Source of the DNA: Apium graveolens | Lineage: Eukaryota > Streptophyta > Magnoliopsida > Apiales > Apiaceae | Direction of reading: 5' to 3' | NCBI RefSeq assembly: GCF_009905375.1 | Contig: NC_133657.1 | Location: 46,426,192-46,490,191, forward strand | Length of the DNA: 64,000 bases | In this document: positions 33,635-45,595 of the stretch, piece by piece | Numbering within the stretch: position 1 is the first letter of the stretch | Layout of the letters: every line of letters begins with the position of its first letter | Notes under the pieces: generated by a model | Databases searched by the model: none | Told to the model about the DNA's origin: nothing | Seen by the model: the letters and a program-made list of their open reading frames with translations, nothing else | Made by a program: the position numbers and the translations under genes

Positions 33635-36004
33635 TTCCTCATCATCCCCATCAGCATCCCCAAAAGAAGTTTCATCCAGTTCAAAATCACTGCCAATGTT
33701 GGAAGGCATAGCAGTGATTGCATCCTTTGCTCTTTGTAAAGATTGTGTAATATGCACCAAGTTCAACAATCTTTCAGCCTCCTCATTGCCCTGTACAGAT
33801 AGAGTTTGGTAAGTTGTCATAGGGTGAGTAAATGTCTCAGCATCCAGGGAAATAGAATCTATAACAGCTTAATATTCTTGTTGAAATAGCCTTTCCCTTT
33901 CTGCATCATTGACATTCATTGACTCACTTGCAATGGTTTCCATCCTAATCACTCCTGTACCTGCATTTTTCTCATGATCACTCTTTTGTTGCATCAAGGT
34001 CGCACCTTGGCTCCCCACCATCACACCCTCACTTTCACCATCTAAGGTGGGACTCCTCACACTCACTTTTGCCAGTCCTGAAGAAATGGACTGCATTGGT
34101 TCACTCTTTTCTTCTCCTTTTTCCTGGGAGCAACCCAGACTCTCACTTATTTTACTCCCTTCCCTTAGTCCTAGGAGTGATTGCACTACTACTAAGTCTT
34201 CTGCACTTGTAATAATTGATGAAATTTGAAGTTGTTCAGAGACACTCGACGGATAAGGAATAACCATCGGGGTAGTAATTTCGCTAACCGACGGATGACT
34301 GCTGTTAGGCACATCCGTCGGGATACAATCACTACTCAATCGATGAACAATATCCATCGAGAGAGTACAAATAAATGAGTTTGAAGTGGAGACTGTTGTG
34401 GACTTTGTGCAGATTAATGAAAATTTTGGCACAGATGTCTCAACAGTCTCAGAAAGAAATGGCAAGTGAGCCAACAAATCATCTAGAAGATGATGCTCAC
34501 TTGCTTGGATTTTTGGCTTCTCCATGAGAGTTAAAGATGGAGAATTTGGAAGTGATGTGTTTATCATGTCAACATCCAAAGAGTGTATGAGAGAATTCGG
34601 TGTTTCAGGTACTTCTATTATTAGAGATTTTGGCTGCGACTCCACATTTATTGGAGCCACATCAACCTGACTTTGAGAAGGTGCAGTGACTGTGTCTTTA
34701 GCACCAGTTTGCACATTGTGTACCCTATGCATCCCCAAAGGTTTTAGATTTCTTCTTTCTGGCATAAGTTTGGGGTGAGTTTATGTCCCTAACCCTCTTG
34801 GCCTGTGCTCTTGGCTGTGAGCTTTGTTCAATAGTCACATCTTTTTGGGAGGATGCAACTAGTAGTGAGCTTATATCCTTATTAAGCACTGCAGTTTGTT
34901 GGGAAACTGCAGTGTGGCTAGGCTGGGAAACACTCACCTCTCCAACCTTATCCTTAAGGTTTCTTTGATGTTCACCCTGTCCCTCACCTTTCTTACCCAC
35001 CTTCACAATCACCTCTTTAGGTTTGGTGGATTTTACAATTGGCATCTTTTAAGGGACACCAGAGGGGGCTTTCATTGTCTTTGTTTTTTAAATTTTGGAT
35101 TTGGTAGCTTGGGTAGGCAACTTTTGGGTCAATGACACAGTTGTCATAGCTATACTAGAATGCAAAGAAGTTTGTGAGGTTGGAAGAGTAGAGACCGTTG
35201 AAATTACCTCACTTACCTGAGGTGCTTCCATAACTGAAAAATAGAAGAGTGGCACCGCTTTGTGATGGTTTGCCCTGTTCAAATATGTAATGATTCTCCT
35301 TTCTTGAACCCAACAATCTAATTTGTTGGTTGGGTTCTCAAGCACAATATCCCCAGAGAGGTGGTTAGCAAGCATCATTAAAAATCTAGCATAGTAAATA
35401 TTTTTACCCCTCTTATTTAGCTCCCCTAACTTAAACCCCAACTCAAATATGACAAGATCACTAAAGTTGAAAAATTTATCAGTTACTAGCATGTAAAGCA
35501 TGTTGAGCATAGAGATATTAACTGAATCAAAATTTCTAATTTTACCAGAAAATACCTTAGTAACTACATCACACAGATAACTCCATTCCTTCCTAAGACC
35601 CAACCTCCTAATTGCACTTAATTTAGAAGTAGAGAGTGCATAGCCCATGGAATTAATCATATTAACAATGTCAGTGTCTGTGTGTGGAGAAGTTACAGTA
35701 TTATCAGGAATTTGGAAACATTCTTTAACAATGTCACTATTAACACAGAATTCCTTACCTTAATAGTGAAAGTGATAGACTTATCAGTTTAGTTGTATGT
35801 TGCAGTCGTCCATATTTCTTCAACAACCTCACAGTAAATGGTGGGTGATTCCATCATGGCATAGTTGAGTTTGCAGTTCTTCACAAAATCCATCATTTTG
35901 TGATAGTCCCCAGACTACTGAATCCCCTTGTTCACTAAAGTCGTGAAGTTGTTCTTCTCATAGATAAATCCAGTTTGAGACATGATCTTGACGACTGGTG
36001 CCAT
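33635..36004 (-). pseudogene. SIRE-1 env-position ORF, N-terminal half
   Basis: The ATG at 36004 opens MAPVVKIMSQTGFIYE. Open pieces are 35088-35660 (IRRLGLRKEWSYLCDVVTKV, ... NFSDLVIFELGFKLGEL), 34725-35045, 33869-34765 (Ser/Thr/Val-rich low complexity) and 33599-33820. The first piece looks like the plant-transposon-protein type domain often annotated in plant genomes. Then follows a long disordered part where CGACGGAT motifs occur (34247, 34289, 34313). Stops and frameshifts separate the pieces. With 17885-20067 the joined coding length would be about 4.5 kb. No membrane or signal segment is seen. Confidence 0.7.
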
Positions 36005-36574
36005 TGTTAGAGAGTAAAAACTTGCACAGAGAGAGAGAGACAAAGTAAGTGATTTTGAGAAAGAAAGAAGTTAGAGCAGATGATTTGAGAATGATAAAAG
36101 AAAAGCAATGAAAATGAATTATGCTTTTATACTATCTCAATAATAACTGTCAAAAATAATAAAGTAAAATAAAGTAACCAATAAGAATTGCCCAAAACAG
36201 CCGTTTAAAAATAAACTGTAAAAATTCCATCAATTATCCGTCGTCTTATGCTTACAAACTATAAGTATACTCGATGGATAATGTTCAAAGAATCAACGGC
36301 TAAGAATAAGACAATTCGACGGATGAGGATAAATCAGTTATCCGTCGATACATAAAATATTCCTGAAAAATAATTGATTTTTATTAACAAATTGTATACC
36401 GACGGATGATTAAACTCGATGGATAATGATCATCCGTCGAGATATAAATTTTGACTTAGCCAAAATTTCATCCAATATTGAAAAATCAATTAAATTTCTG
36501 GTTGCATTACAACTTGCAAATTATCCGAAAAGATTCAAGAGTAATTAAACATACCTAACTCGCTTACCAACCTT
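36005..36574 (-). other. SIRE-1 spacer A between pol and the env-position ORF
   Basis: Non-coding spacer with seven close matches to CGACGGAT/ATCCGTCG (36236, 36272, 36317, 36340, 36400, 36417, 36432) and a 27-bp near-palindrome at 36415-36441. The part 36172-36574 is repeated at 37755-38130 as spacer B. A GA-rich stretch near 36030 precedes the ORF start. Confidence 0.75.
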
Positions 36575-37755
36575 GAAAAGGTGGATTCATCCAGTGGCTT
36601 GGTAAATATATCTGCAAGCTACTTTTCACTTGGAACAAAATGTAGTTCCACAGTACCATTCATTACATGTTCCCTTATGAAGTGGTACTTGATGTCTATG
36701 TGCTTTGTTCTTGAATGTTGTACTAGATTTTCAGTGATGGCAATTGCACTTGTGTTATCACAGAAAATAGGAATTCTTTCCACTTGCAGACCATAGTCTA
36801 GCAATTGGTTTTTCATCCACAAAATCTGTGCACAGTAACTGTCAACAACAATATATTCAGCTTCAGATGTAGAAGTAGAAACTGAATTTTGCGTTTTACT
36901 GAACCAAAACACAAGCTTGTTTCCTAGAAATTGACAGATTCTTGTTGTGCTTTTTCTATCAATTCTGCAACCTGCATAATCTGCATCTGAATAACTAGTT
37001 AGATCAAAATCAGAATCTCTAGGGTATCAAATGCCAAGTTTTGGTGTTTCCTTGAGATATCTGAAAATTCTCTTAATAGCTACTAAGTGAGATTCTCTAG
37101 GATCAGCCTGAAGTCTAGCACAAAGACATGTAGCAAACATTATATCTGGCCTACTAGCTGTTAAGTACAGAAGTGAGCCAACCATGCCCCTATAACTTGA
37201 AATATCCACAGACTTTTCAATAGTGTTTAATTCAAGCTTAGTTGCAGTGGCCAATGGAGTTTTTGTAAATGTGCAATCCATTAGATCAAACTTCTTTAAA
37301 AGATCATAAATGTATTTAGTTTGACTAATGAATATTCCATCACTAACTTGCTTAACTTGCAAACCAAGAAAGTAAGTTAGTTCTCCCATCATGCTCATTT
37401 CATACTTACTTTGCATCAATTTGGAAAACTTTTTGCAAAGTTTCTCATCTGTAGAGCCAAAAAATAATGTCATCTACATAAATTTGAACAAGTATGCTAG
37501 AGCCATTAACATTTCTAAAGAATAAAGTTTTGTCCACAATACCTCTAGTGAAGTGATTCTCTAAAAGAAACTTTGACAAAGTGTTATACCAGGCTCTAGG
37601 TGCTTGCTTCAGTCCATAAAGTGCTTTCAAAAGATAGTATACATATTCTAGAAAATTTTGATCTTCAAAATCAGGAGGCTGACTGACATAGACTTCCTCC
37701 TCCAAATCTCCATTTAGAAAGGCACTTTTGACATCCATTTGATAGACCTTGAAAT
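36575..37755 (-). pseudogene. pol: SIRE-1 RT-RNase H, duplicated copy A
   Basis: The open pieces 37445-37738 ([20 protein letters not shown], then IYVDDIIF), 37027-37473 ([25 protein letters not shown]) and 36619-36912 (SVSTSTSEAEYIVVDS) are the second half of RT and RNase H. A frameshift lies just after YVDD (37450), a stop at 37027, and the RNase H start (YSDADYAG region) is out of frame. The N-terminal RT and everything upstream are absent because the copy starts inside RT. Confidence 0.85.
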
Positions 37756-38129
37756 AAAATAACCAATATAAATTGCCTAAAATATCCGTTTAAAAATAAA
37801 CTGTAAAAATTCCACCCATTATTCATCGTGTTATGCCTACAAACTGTAAGTATACTCGATGGATAATGTTCAAGGAATTAACGGCTAAGATTAAGACAAT
37901 TCGACGGATGAAGATAAACTGTTATTCGTCGAGTCATAAAATACTCCAGAAAAATAATTGATTTTATTAGCAAATTGTATACCGACGGATGATCAAACTC
38001 GATGGATAAAGATCATTCGTCGAGATGTAAATTTTGACTTAGCCAAAATTTTATCCAAGACTGAAAAATCAATTAAATTTCTGGCTGTATTACAACTTGC
38101 AAATTATCTCATAAAGATTTAAGAATAAT
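37756..38129 (-). other. SIRE-1 spacer B (duplicate of spacer A)
   Basis: It repeats spacer A, including CGACGGAT at 37902 and 37983 and a degenerate palindrome at 37998-38024. It lies between the two RT-RNase H copies, where an intact element has none. Confidence 0.8.
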
Positions 38130-39700
38130 TGAGCATACCTAATTCACTTACAAACCTTGAAAAGGTGGATTCATCCAGTGGTTTGGTAAAAATATCTGCA
38201 AGCTGCTTCTCACTTGGAACAAAATGTAGTTCCAGAGTACCATTCATTACATGTTCCCTTATGAAGTGGTACTTGATGCCTATGTGCTTTGTCCTTGAAT
38301 GTTGTACTGGATTTTCAGTGACGACAATTGCACTTGTGTTATCACAGAAAATAGGATTCCTTTCAACTTGCAGACCATAATCTAGCAATTGATTTTTCAT
38401 CCATAAAATCTGTGCACAGCAACTGCCAGCAGCAAGGTATTCAGCTTCAGCTGTAGAAGTAGAAACTGAATTTTGCTTTTTACTGAACCAGGATACAAGC
38501 TTGTTTCCTAGAAATTGACAGGTTCCTGTTGTACTTTTTCTATCAATTCTACAACCTGCATAATCTTCATCTGAATAACCAGTTAGGTCAAAACCAGAAT
38601 CTCTAGGGTACCAAATGCCAACTTTTGGTGTTCCCTTGAGATATCTGAAAATTCTCTTAATAGCTACTAAGTGAGATTCTCTAGGATCAGCCTGAAATCT
38701 TGCACATAAACATGTAGCAAACATTATATCTGGCCTACTAGCTGTTAAGTACAGAAGTGAGCCAACCATGCCCCTATAACTTGAAATATCCAAAGACTTT
38801 TTAGTAGTGTTTAATTGAAGTTTAGTTGTAGTGGCCATGGGAGTTTTTGCAGATGTGCAATCCATTAGATCAAACTTCTTTAAAAGATCAAAAATATATT
38901 TATTTTGACTAATAAATATTCTATCACTAACTTGCTTAACTTGCAAACCAAAAAGGAAGTTAGTTCTCCCATCATACTCATTTCATACTTACTTTGCATC
39001 AATTTGGCAAACTTTTTGCAAAGTTTCTCATCTATAGAGCCAAAAATAATGTCATCTACATAAATTTGAACAAGTATACTAGAGCCATTTACATTTCTAA
39101 AGAATATTTTTTTATCTACAGTACCTCTTGTGAAATGATTTTCTAAAAGGAACTTTGATAAGGTGTCATACCAGGCTCCAGGTGCTTGCTTCAATCTATA
39201 AAGTGCTTTCAAAAGATAATAGACATGTTTTGGAAAATTTTGATCTTCAAAACCAGGAGGTTGACTGACATAGACTTCCTCCTCCAAATTTCCATTCAGA
39301 AAGGCACTTTTGACATCCATTTGATAGACCTTGAAATTGGCATGGGCTGCATAGGCTAAGAAGATTCTGATGGCTTCAAGTCTTACAACAGGAGCAAAGG
39401 TTTAATCAAAATCTATTCCTTCTTGTTGATAATAGCCCTTAGCAACCAATCTAGCTTTGTTTCTGACTATTATGCCATTTTCATCCATCTTGTTTCTGAA
39501 TACCCATTTGGTTTCTATTGGATTATTTCCTTTAGGCTTGGGCACTAACTTTCATACTTTGTTCCTTTCAAATTGGTTTAGCTTCTCCTGCATAGCTAAA
39601 ATCCAATCAGGATCCAACAAAGCTTCTTCTACCTTCTTTGGTTCTTCCTTAGAGAGGAAGCTGCTATATAGACATTCTTCTTGAGTTGCTCTTCTTGTTT
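38119..39700 (-). pseudogene. pol: SIRE-1 RT-RNase H, copy B (in continuity with integrase)
   Basis: 38880-39320 has [32 protein letters not shown] and [10 protein letters not shown]. 38119-38946 continues through SRPDIMFATC, YPRDSGFDLTGYSDEDYAGC, SVSTSTAEAEYLAAGSCC and the conserved end KQLADIFTKPLDE. A frameshift near 38945 separates the two. RNase H is complete and its motifs are intact. The N-terminal RT region at 39338-39700 is readable but broken by stops. Confidence 0.88.
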
Positions 39701-40397
39701 AAACTCTAGAAGATACATCACCAATGATGAGCTCAAAGGGGTGATCCTTTGTCCATTTCCTTTGTAGAGGTAGATTAGCTCTAGATGAAAAGGCCTCATT
39801 GTTGTCTTGATGTGTGATTGAGTTTTGATTATTAGAAACTCCCCCTGAATTTATGGATCTTTGATTTGAGAAAGGGGAACTTTCTGTCAGTGATCTATTC
39901 TGACTTTCATCTTCTTTTGATGACCCGACGGAGGGTGAATTTTGAGTACCGACGGATGAAGCTGGTTGTCTCCCGACGGATAAAGCAGATTGTCTCCCGA
40001 TGGATGAAGCATTTAGCAACTCGACAAATGTTGAATTTTGTGCTTCATTGGTAGTAGATTTTTCTACATTATCCTTTGATACTATTTCTTGATCACTTTC
40101 ATCATCACTGTCATCACTGGCCATCTCCACATTGTCAAATTTGAAGCTCTCATGGTAATCTTCATCTTGTAGTCCTTCAATCTTTTTATCATCAAACACA
40201 ACATGTATTGATTCCAAAACAATGTTGGTTCTCAGATTGTAGACTCTGTATGCTTTACCAACAGCATATCCAACAAAAATTCCTTCATCTGCTTTAGCAT
40301 CAAACTTCCCATTCTGATCCGTTTGATTTCTCAAGATATAGCATTTGCAGCCAAAGACATGAAGAAAATTTAGAGTTGGCTTCTTCTTCTTGAATAA
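39701..40397 (-). pseudogene. pol: SIRE-1 integrase-RT linker
   Basis: 39699-40334 encodes the integrase C-terminal region (DAKADEGIFVGYAVGKAYRVYN) and an acidic, Ser/Gln-rich linker ending WTKDHPFELIIGD, the usual lead into RT. Four CGACGGAT-type octamers in the linker (39926, 39950, 39974, 39998) encode repeated S-[IV]-G-[RT]-Q peptides. Confidence 0.85.
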
Positions 40398-41270
40398 TTA
40401 GTAGGGAGTCATGCATTTTGCTTGATTGACCAGAGAAATATTCTGAGTGTAGCACGCAGTATTTACAGCTTCAACCCAGAAATATGTTGGTAACTTAGAT
40501 TCTTCAAGCATTATCCTTGCAGCTTCAATAAGTGATATGTTCTTTCTTTCTACTACTCCATTTTGTTGTGGAGTTCTTGCTGCTGAAAACTCATGCAAAG
40601 TCCCATTTTCTCCATAAAATGCTCTCATGACAGAATTCTTGAACTCAGTTCCATTGTCACTCCTGATTCTTCTAAGTTTGAAATTGGGATGATTGTTGAC
40701 TTGCCTTATGTGATTGATGATGATTTCACTAGCCTCATCTTTAGACTTAAGGAAATATGTCCAAGAGAACTTTGAGAAATCATCTACAATTACTAGGCAA
40801 AATCTTTTCCTTGAGATGGACAACACATTGACTGGTCCAAACAAATCCATGTGTAGCAGTTGCAAAGGTTCTTCAATTGTTGAATCAAGCTTCTTTCTGA
40901 ATGATGCTTTAATTTGCTTTCCCTTTTGGCAAGCATCACACAGTCGATCCTTAGAAAATTCCACTTGAGGAATGCCTCTAACCAGTTCTTTCTTTACAAG
41001 CTCATACATGGTCTTCAAGTTTAGATGGGATAGCTTCTTGTGCCATAGCCAACTTTCATCTTGACTTGCTTTACCGAGAAGACAAGTAACAAATTCTGTA
41101 TTTGATGAATTAAAGTCAGCTAGGTACACATTTCCTTTTCTCACTCCAGTGAGAACCACTTTGTTGCTCCTCTTGTTTGTCACAACACAGGCTTCTGAGT
41201 TGAAGGTCACTGAATTGCCTTTATCACAAAGTTGGCTGATACTCAACAGATTGTGCTTGAGACCATCCAC
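40398..41270 (-). pseudogene. pol: SIRE-1 integrase
   Basis: The zinc site WHKKLSHLN ... CDACQKGK and the core residues in HMDLFGPV, IRSDNGTEF and TPQQNGVVERKN are present and in one frame. The segment is thus potentially functional by motif. A TAA at 41271 separates it from protease, and it ends at a stop near 40398. Integrase would join element DNA to the host genome. Confidence 0.88.
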
Positions 41271-41465
41271 TTAGGAAACCTCCTCAATGATGACATTCTC
41301 TTTTGAAATCAAGTCATATCCCACAGTATAACCCTTGCTGTCATCTTCAAAAGTAATACTTGGGCTAGCTCTCTCCTTGAACTCTATGAGCAGGGTAGAA
41401 TCACCAGTCATGTGTCTTGAACAACCACTATCCAAGTACCACAGATTCTTTATGTTTCCCTGCAC
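41271..41465 (-). pseudogene. pol: SIRE-1 aspartic protease
   Basis: LWYLDSGCSRHMTGD contains the DSG catalytic motif of copia proteases. It is flanked by a stop at 41271 downstream and a frame change upstream at about 41466. It would process the polyprotein. Confidence 0.85.
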
Positions 41466-41479
41466 ACATTAAAATCAAA

Positions 41480-41766
41480 TCAAGTTGATTTTGGTGCCCA
41501 AGTTTCCTTGGGTCCTGCCTTGTTAGCTTTCTTCTTTTGTTTCTTAGGTTTGATCTCATTTGACTTGGGGATATCAGATTCATCCTTAGTCATCTGAGTT
41601 GGCCCTTTGAAACCATTCATTAAAACAGAATTATCATGCACATTTTGATTAACAGGAAATGGCATGCTATTAGAAAACATGTTATTCCAGTAGGGCATGC
41701 TAAATGGCATTTGAGGCATACTAAATGCAGCATAATAAGGATTAGGTACAAATGGCATATTAGCAA
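41480..41766 (-). pseudogene. gag: SIRE-1 gag-protease linker, part beyond the solo LTR
   Basis: 41480-41758 encodes a Met/Pro/Phe/Asn-rich segment (MPQMPFSMPYWNNM) followed by a Lys-rich tail. It continues the composition of the segment cut at 43443 on the other side of the solo LTR. The two halves meet across the TSD attgt. Confidence 0.8.
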
Positions 41767-41771
41767 ATTGT

Positions 41772-43437
41772 TGTTGGATTTTAAACGCAGCGGGGGCATG
41801 TCAAAACACTTTTATAAATATAAAATCCAAATAAAAGCATACAGATCATGAATAAAAATTCGAGGGATCGAATCTAACCTTTAAAAATAATTCGGAAACA
41901 ACGATCAGAGATCCTTAGCAGTTGCTCCTCAAGTGTGAAGCACTCCACCGATATCCACCAAGAAAACGATGTTAAGGAGGAGGAAGGAGGTGGAGAGAAT
42001 TGGGTTTTCCAAACTTTTTGGGTTTTGTGTGGGTTAGAATAAAATTAGGGTCTATAATAGTGTATTTATAGGCAAAATTTTCAGCTGAAATTTTCCCATA
42101 AATAATATTATTATTATCCCATTTATTATTCTCATTAATAATTAAAACACCTTTTAATCATTAATCCTTTTTCTAAACACTTTAGAAATAATTCTCTCTC
42201 TTGATTTAATTTCCAAAAATTAAATCCTTTAATTAATAATATTAAGAACTTTTCTTAATTAATTTATAATCAATTAAATCTCATTTAATCAATTATTAAA
42301 TTTGCCAATTAATTATTTATTTCATAAATAAATAATTATTAGCCATTATTAATTAATTCCTCCACCATTAAATCATTCTCTTTTTTTGGTGTGACCCTGT
42401 AGGTTCAATATTAAGCCGGTAGTAGAAATAAATAATAATAAAACTATTTTATCATTATTTATATAAATTCTCTAATTTATTAAATATGATTAATTAATTA
42501 ATCACATTTATTCTACATCGTGAGGGATACTTCTCAGCATATCGCGACTATCCGGATAATATGAATTCACTGCTTAGAATACCGAGAACCTATTCAGTGA
42601 ATAGTTACCGTACAATAAACTCCTTCTACCCTACAATGTCCCGATTAAATACAAGGCATGGATCTCGTGTCAAGCCTATCTAATTCAATCACTTGCTTAC
42701 CATTTACTATGCGTAGTTCTATGCAAATTAGAAACTCCTTTCTAATTTCATTCACTCTGGCCAGAGATTCCTGAACTAGCATAAGTGGATCAGCCTTGAA
42801 CATTCGCTTCCTTCACTGGAAGGGGTAGATCCTTTATTGATCATACACTATCTTCGTGTACAAATTCCTATACCCAGAAGAGCCCTAATAATTGTCCCTG
42901 GAGACTAAGAACTAAACCAAAGCATAGTTAGTGTACACAAGATGACTATGATGACCTCATGTCTAAGGATACTTGTACAACTATCACTATGTGAACAACT
43001 GCTGACACGTGAGTGAACTCCATCAGTTGTTCAGTTGTGCGAGTCATGTTCAGTGAACTTATTCTATAATAAGCACCTACATACTAGCTATAGTGTCACC
43101 ACACAAATGTCTATGAGAACAGACATCCTTCATAAGGAAGCAAGCATAGTATGTACCGATCTTTGTGGATTATTAATTACCAGTTAGTAATCCTATGACC
43201 AGGAACTATTTAAGTTTAGAGTTATCATCTTTTTAGGTCTCACTATTATGATCTCATCATAATCCATAAAAAGCTTTACTCTAAATTATGGTATATCTTA
43301 TTTAAACACTTAAATAGATAAAGCCCGTAATAAAAACAAAACAAGTCTTTTATTAATATCAATGAAATCAAAACAGATTACATAAAAGTTATTCCTAAAT
43401 CCTTATACATGATTGGACTTAGGACATATTCCTTTCA
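41772..43437 (-). mobile_element. Solo LTR of the copia-1 family inserted in SIRE-1 gag
   Basis: 1666 bp with ends TGTTGGATTTTAAACGC and ...CATATTCCTTTCA on the plus strand. It is flanked by attgt at 41767-41771 and 43438-43442. Its reverse complement aligns with the copia-1 3' LTR at 7648-9355. There is no internal domain, so it formed by LTR-LTR recombination after insertion. It interrupts a Met/Asn/Pro-rich part of gag. Confidence 0.94.
42063..42070 (-). promoter_or_regulatory. TATA box in the solo LTR
   Basis: The minus strand reads TATAAATA in the same context (gccTATAAATA.actattata) as the copia-1 LTR. If active, it would transcribe toward SIRE-1 protease and integrase on the same strand. 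Confidence 0.5.
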
Positions 43438-43442
43438 ATTGT

Positions 43443-44160
43443 GCATTCATATTCTGTGTAGACATAGCATTCATAGGCATAGAAGGCATGGCATTCATGT
43501 TGGGGAAATGGGAGGGTACAGACATAGGAGTAGGCATGAAAAGTTTGCAATTAACAGACAAATGATTAGCACTACCACACTTAACACAAATTTTTCTAGG
43601 AGCATATTTATCAGGTGTGTAGTTGCTATATTTGTTAATCCCTACTTTCCCATTTCTATTGTTTTTCCTTTTAGCCTCTGTTTTAACCTCAATCTTTTCT
43701 AGTCTGTCATTCAATTGCTTGATAGACAGATGACCAACATTCACCTTCTTCTCCTTCCTCACTTGACTAGATTCTCCTGAAATGAAGTTTTTGGAAACTG
43801 ATCCATATTTTTCATTTAACTTGGCAAGTTTGGCTTTACTCACAGGTTTGCTCACAGCCGACGGATGAAGATTTATGTCACTCGACGGATAATCCTTTTG
43901 GTTATCCGACGGATGACTCTCATCATCCATCGAGTCCACGTCTGTTAGCAATCCTTCAACCAAATTGGATTCCAGCTTCTCCTTATTCTTTTTCCAGGCT
44001 GCATCACAAAAGGACTCAATACCTTGAACTTTGGTGATTTTAGCATGAACATCTCTAGATGTTTTCCATGCCTTAATCACCTCTTGTTCTCGTTCAAGCT
44101 ACTTCTTCAAAATCTCTTCTTTCTTCAAGGACTCAGTTAATTCATCCTTAGCAGTCTTAC
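43443..44160 (-). pseudogene. gag: SIRE-1 gag C-terminal part with second zinc knuckle
   Basis: The 43403-44080 segment holds the basic region (KTEAKRKNNRNGK), a CCHC knuckle CVKCGSANHLSVNC and a Met/Asn/Pro-rich tail cut by the solo LTR. CGACGGAT-type octamers at 43859, 43883, 43907 and 43925 encode HPS/YPS peptides in a frame different from that in the pol linker. The last few codons of the open frame are LTR sequence. Confidence 0.85.
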
Positions 44161-44979
44161 ACTCAATTCTCAGTTTTCAAATTCAATAAACTGAGATTCT
44201 AGCACAATATTTCTCTCACTTAAAAACAAATTGTTTTCTTTGATTTTAGCATTTTCCTTAGTGAGGGACTTAAGTGTAACACACAAATGATATAATTCCG
44301 TAGACATGTCATTTATTGCATCATTACACTCAGCTTTAGATAAATGTGCAAGGTTAGTGGTGATTACCTGATTACTTGAAGAACTTGTCTCTGTTTCATC
44401 AGACTTGGCCATTAGGGCTAGATTGACATAGCTGACATCCTCATCCTCATCCAGACCATATGCTGCCCAGTCATTTTCTTGTGTAATGAAAGCCTTTTCC
44501 TTTTGTTTGAGCAACTCAAAATATTTCTGTTTATAATCCACAGGCTCAAACTTCTTCTTGCTGGAATCTGACTTTCTACACTCACTGGAAAAGTGCCCTA
44601 CCAAGCCACATTTGAAACATTTGAATTTTGATTTATCCACCATGTTTCTATTTGGCTTAGTTGCTCCAAAGTTCTTCTTGAACTTGAGCTTGGCAAATAT
44701 TCTGGAAAGAAATGTTAGATGTTCATCAATATCATCCATATCATTTTGGCTCAAAGAATCTTCATTTTCTGCTACCATCCGATTGCCCTTGTTTTCACAG
44801 ACCTTTGAAGTAGACTCAACAGCTTCTATCTTCATCTCCTTCTCTTTCTCTAACTCAGCAACCAGTGCAATGGACCCTCCAGTCTTTCTTCCTTTCTCCA
44901 TTCTTTCATCTTGCTCTATTTCAAGCGCATAAGTCTTTAGAATGCCATACAGTCTCTCTAGTGTAAACTCCTTATATTC
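44161..44979 (-). pseudogene. gag: SIRE-1 gag middle part with first zinc knuckle
   Basis: 44170-44901 has an N-terminal Glu/Lys stretch, CFKCGLVGHFSSEC and an acidic domain followed by a coiled coil (LKSLTKENAKIKENNLFLSE). A stop near 44985 separates it from the N-terminal gag and a frameshift near 44165 from the next part. Two-knuckle gag is typical of SIRE-type elements. Confidence 0.85.
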
Positions 44980-45549
44980 TTATGAATTTCTCAAGGAGAC
45001 TGTCATTGGTTTCCATTCTTTTGGAAGGGATCTCATAAATTTGAGGTTAGAATCCTTGGTTTGGTAGACTCTTCCATACAACTTTAGAGCATTTGGTAGC
45101 TTTTGAAATCTACTAAAGATATCAGTGAGAGTTTCACCTTCTTCAAAGTGGAAATGCTCATATTGCTGAATTAGTAACTGCATCTTGTTTTCTCTAACTT
45201 GTTCAGTGCCATCACAGATAATCTGAATTGTATCCCAAACTTCTTTGGCAGTTTTGCAATTGATGATGTTGTCAAACATGTCACCATCAACTCCATTGAA
45301 CAGAATATTCATGGCCTTCTTGTCTTTCCTGACTTGTTCAATATCAGGATCTGACCATTGATGCCTTGGCTTGGGAACTGATGGCTCATTTCCAGTTGCA
45401 GCTCTCATTGGTACATGAGGGCCTCTCTCTATGCAATCCACATAGGCCTCATCTTGAGAAAGTAAATGAAGATGTATATTTACCTTCCAGTGATGGTAAT
45501 TATCTTTGTCCAGAAAAGGAATCTTGACTCCAACATCATTCTTGTTCAT
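44980..45549 (-). pseudogene. gag: SIRE-1 gag N-terminal domain
   Basis: The ATG at 45549 (MNKNDVGVKIPFLDKDNYHH) is about 45 bases from the primer-binding site and is the likely polyprotein start. The UBN2-like gag fold motifs are clear (AKEVWDTIQ, EGETLTDIFSRFQKL, LKFMRSLPKEW). The frame ends at a stop just before the coiled-coil part. Confidence 0.88.
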
Positions 45550-45595
45550 CTCGCTGTTTGTTGTGATCTTTAAACTCTTTGTTCTTCAAGAGCTT

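Larger units (their letters stand above)
36172..39337 (-). repeat. Tandem duplication of the RT-RNase H-spacer block in SIRE-1
   Basis: Unit A (36172-37754) and unit B (37755-39337) are colinear, each about 1.58 kb. Each holds a spacer, RNase H and the C-terminal half of RT. The landmark ttgatagaccttgaaat ends both (37739-37755 and 39321-39337). The junction at about 37755 joins the middle of RT to the middle of the spacer. The copies are clearly diverged, roughly 7-8% by eye over sampled stretches. Confidence 0.85.

Noticed and set aside
44558..44932. 124-residue plus-strand open frame
   Set aside because: Antisense shadow of the SIRE-1 gag segment with its zinc knuckle.
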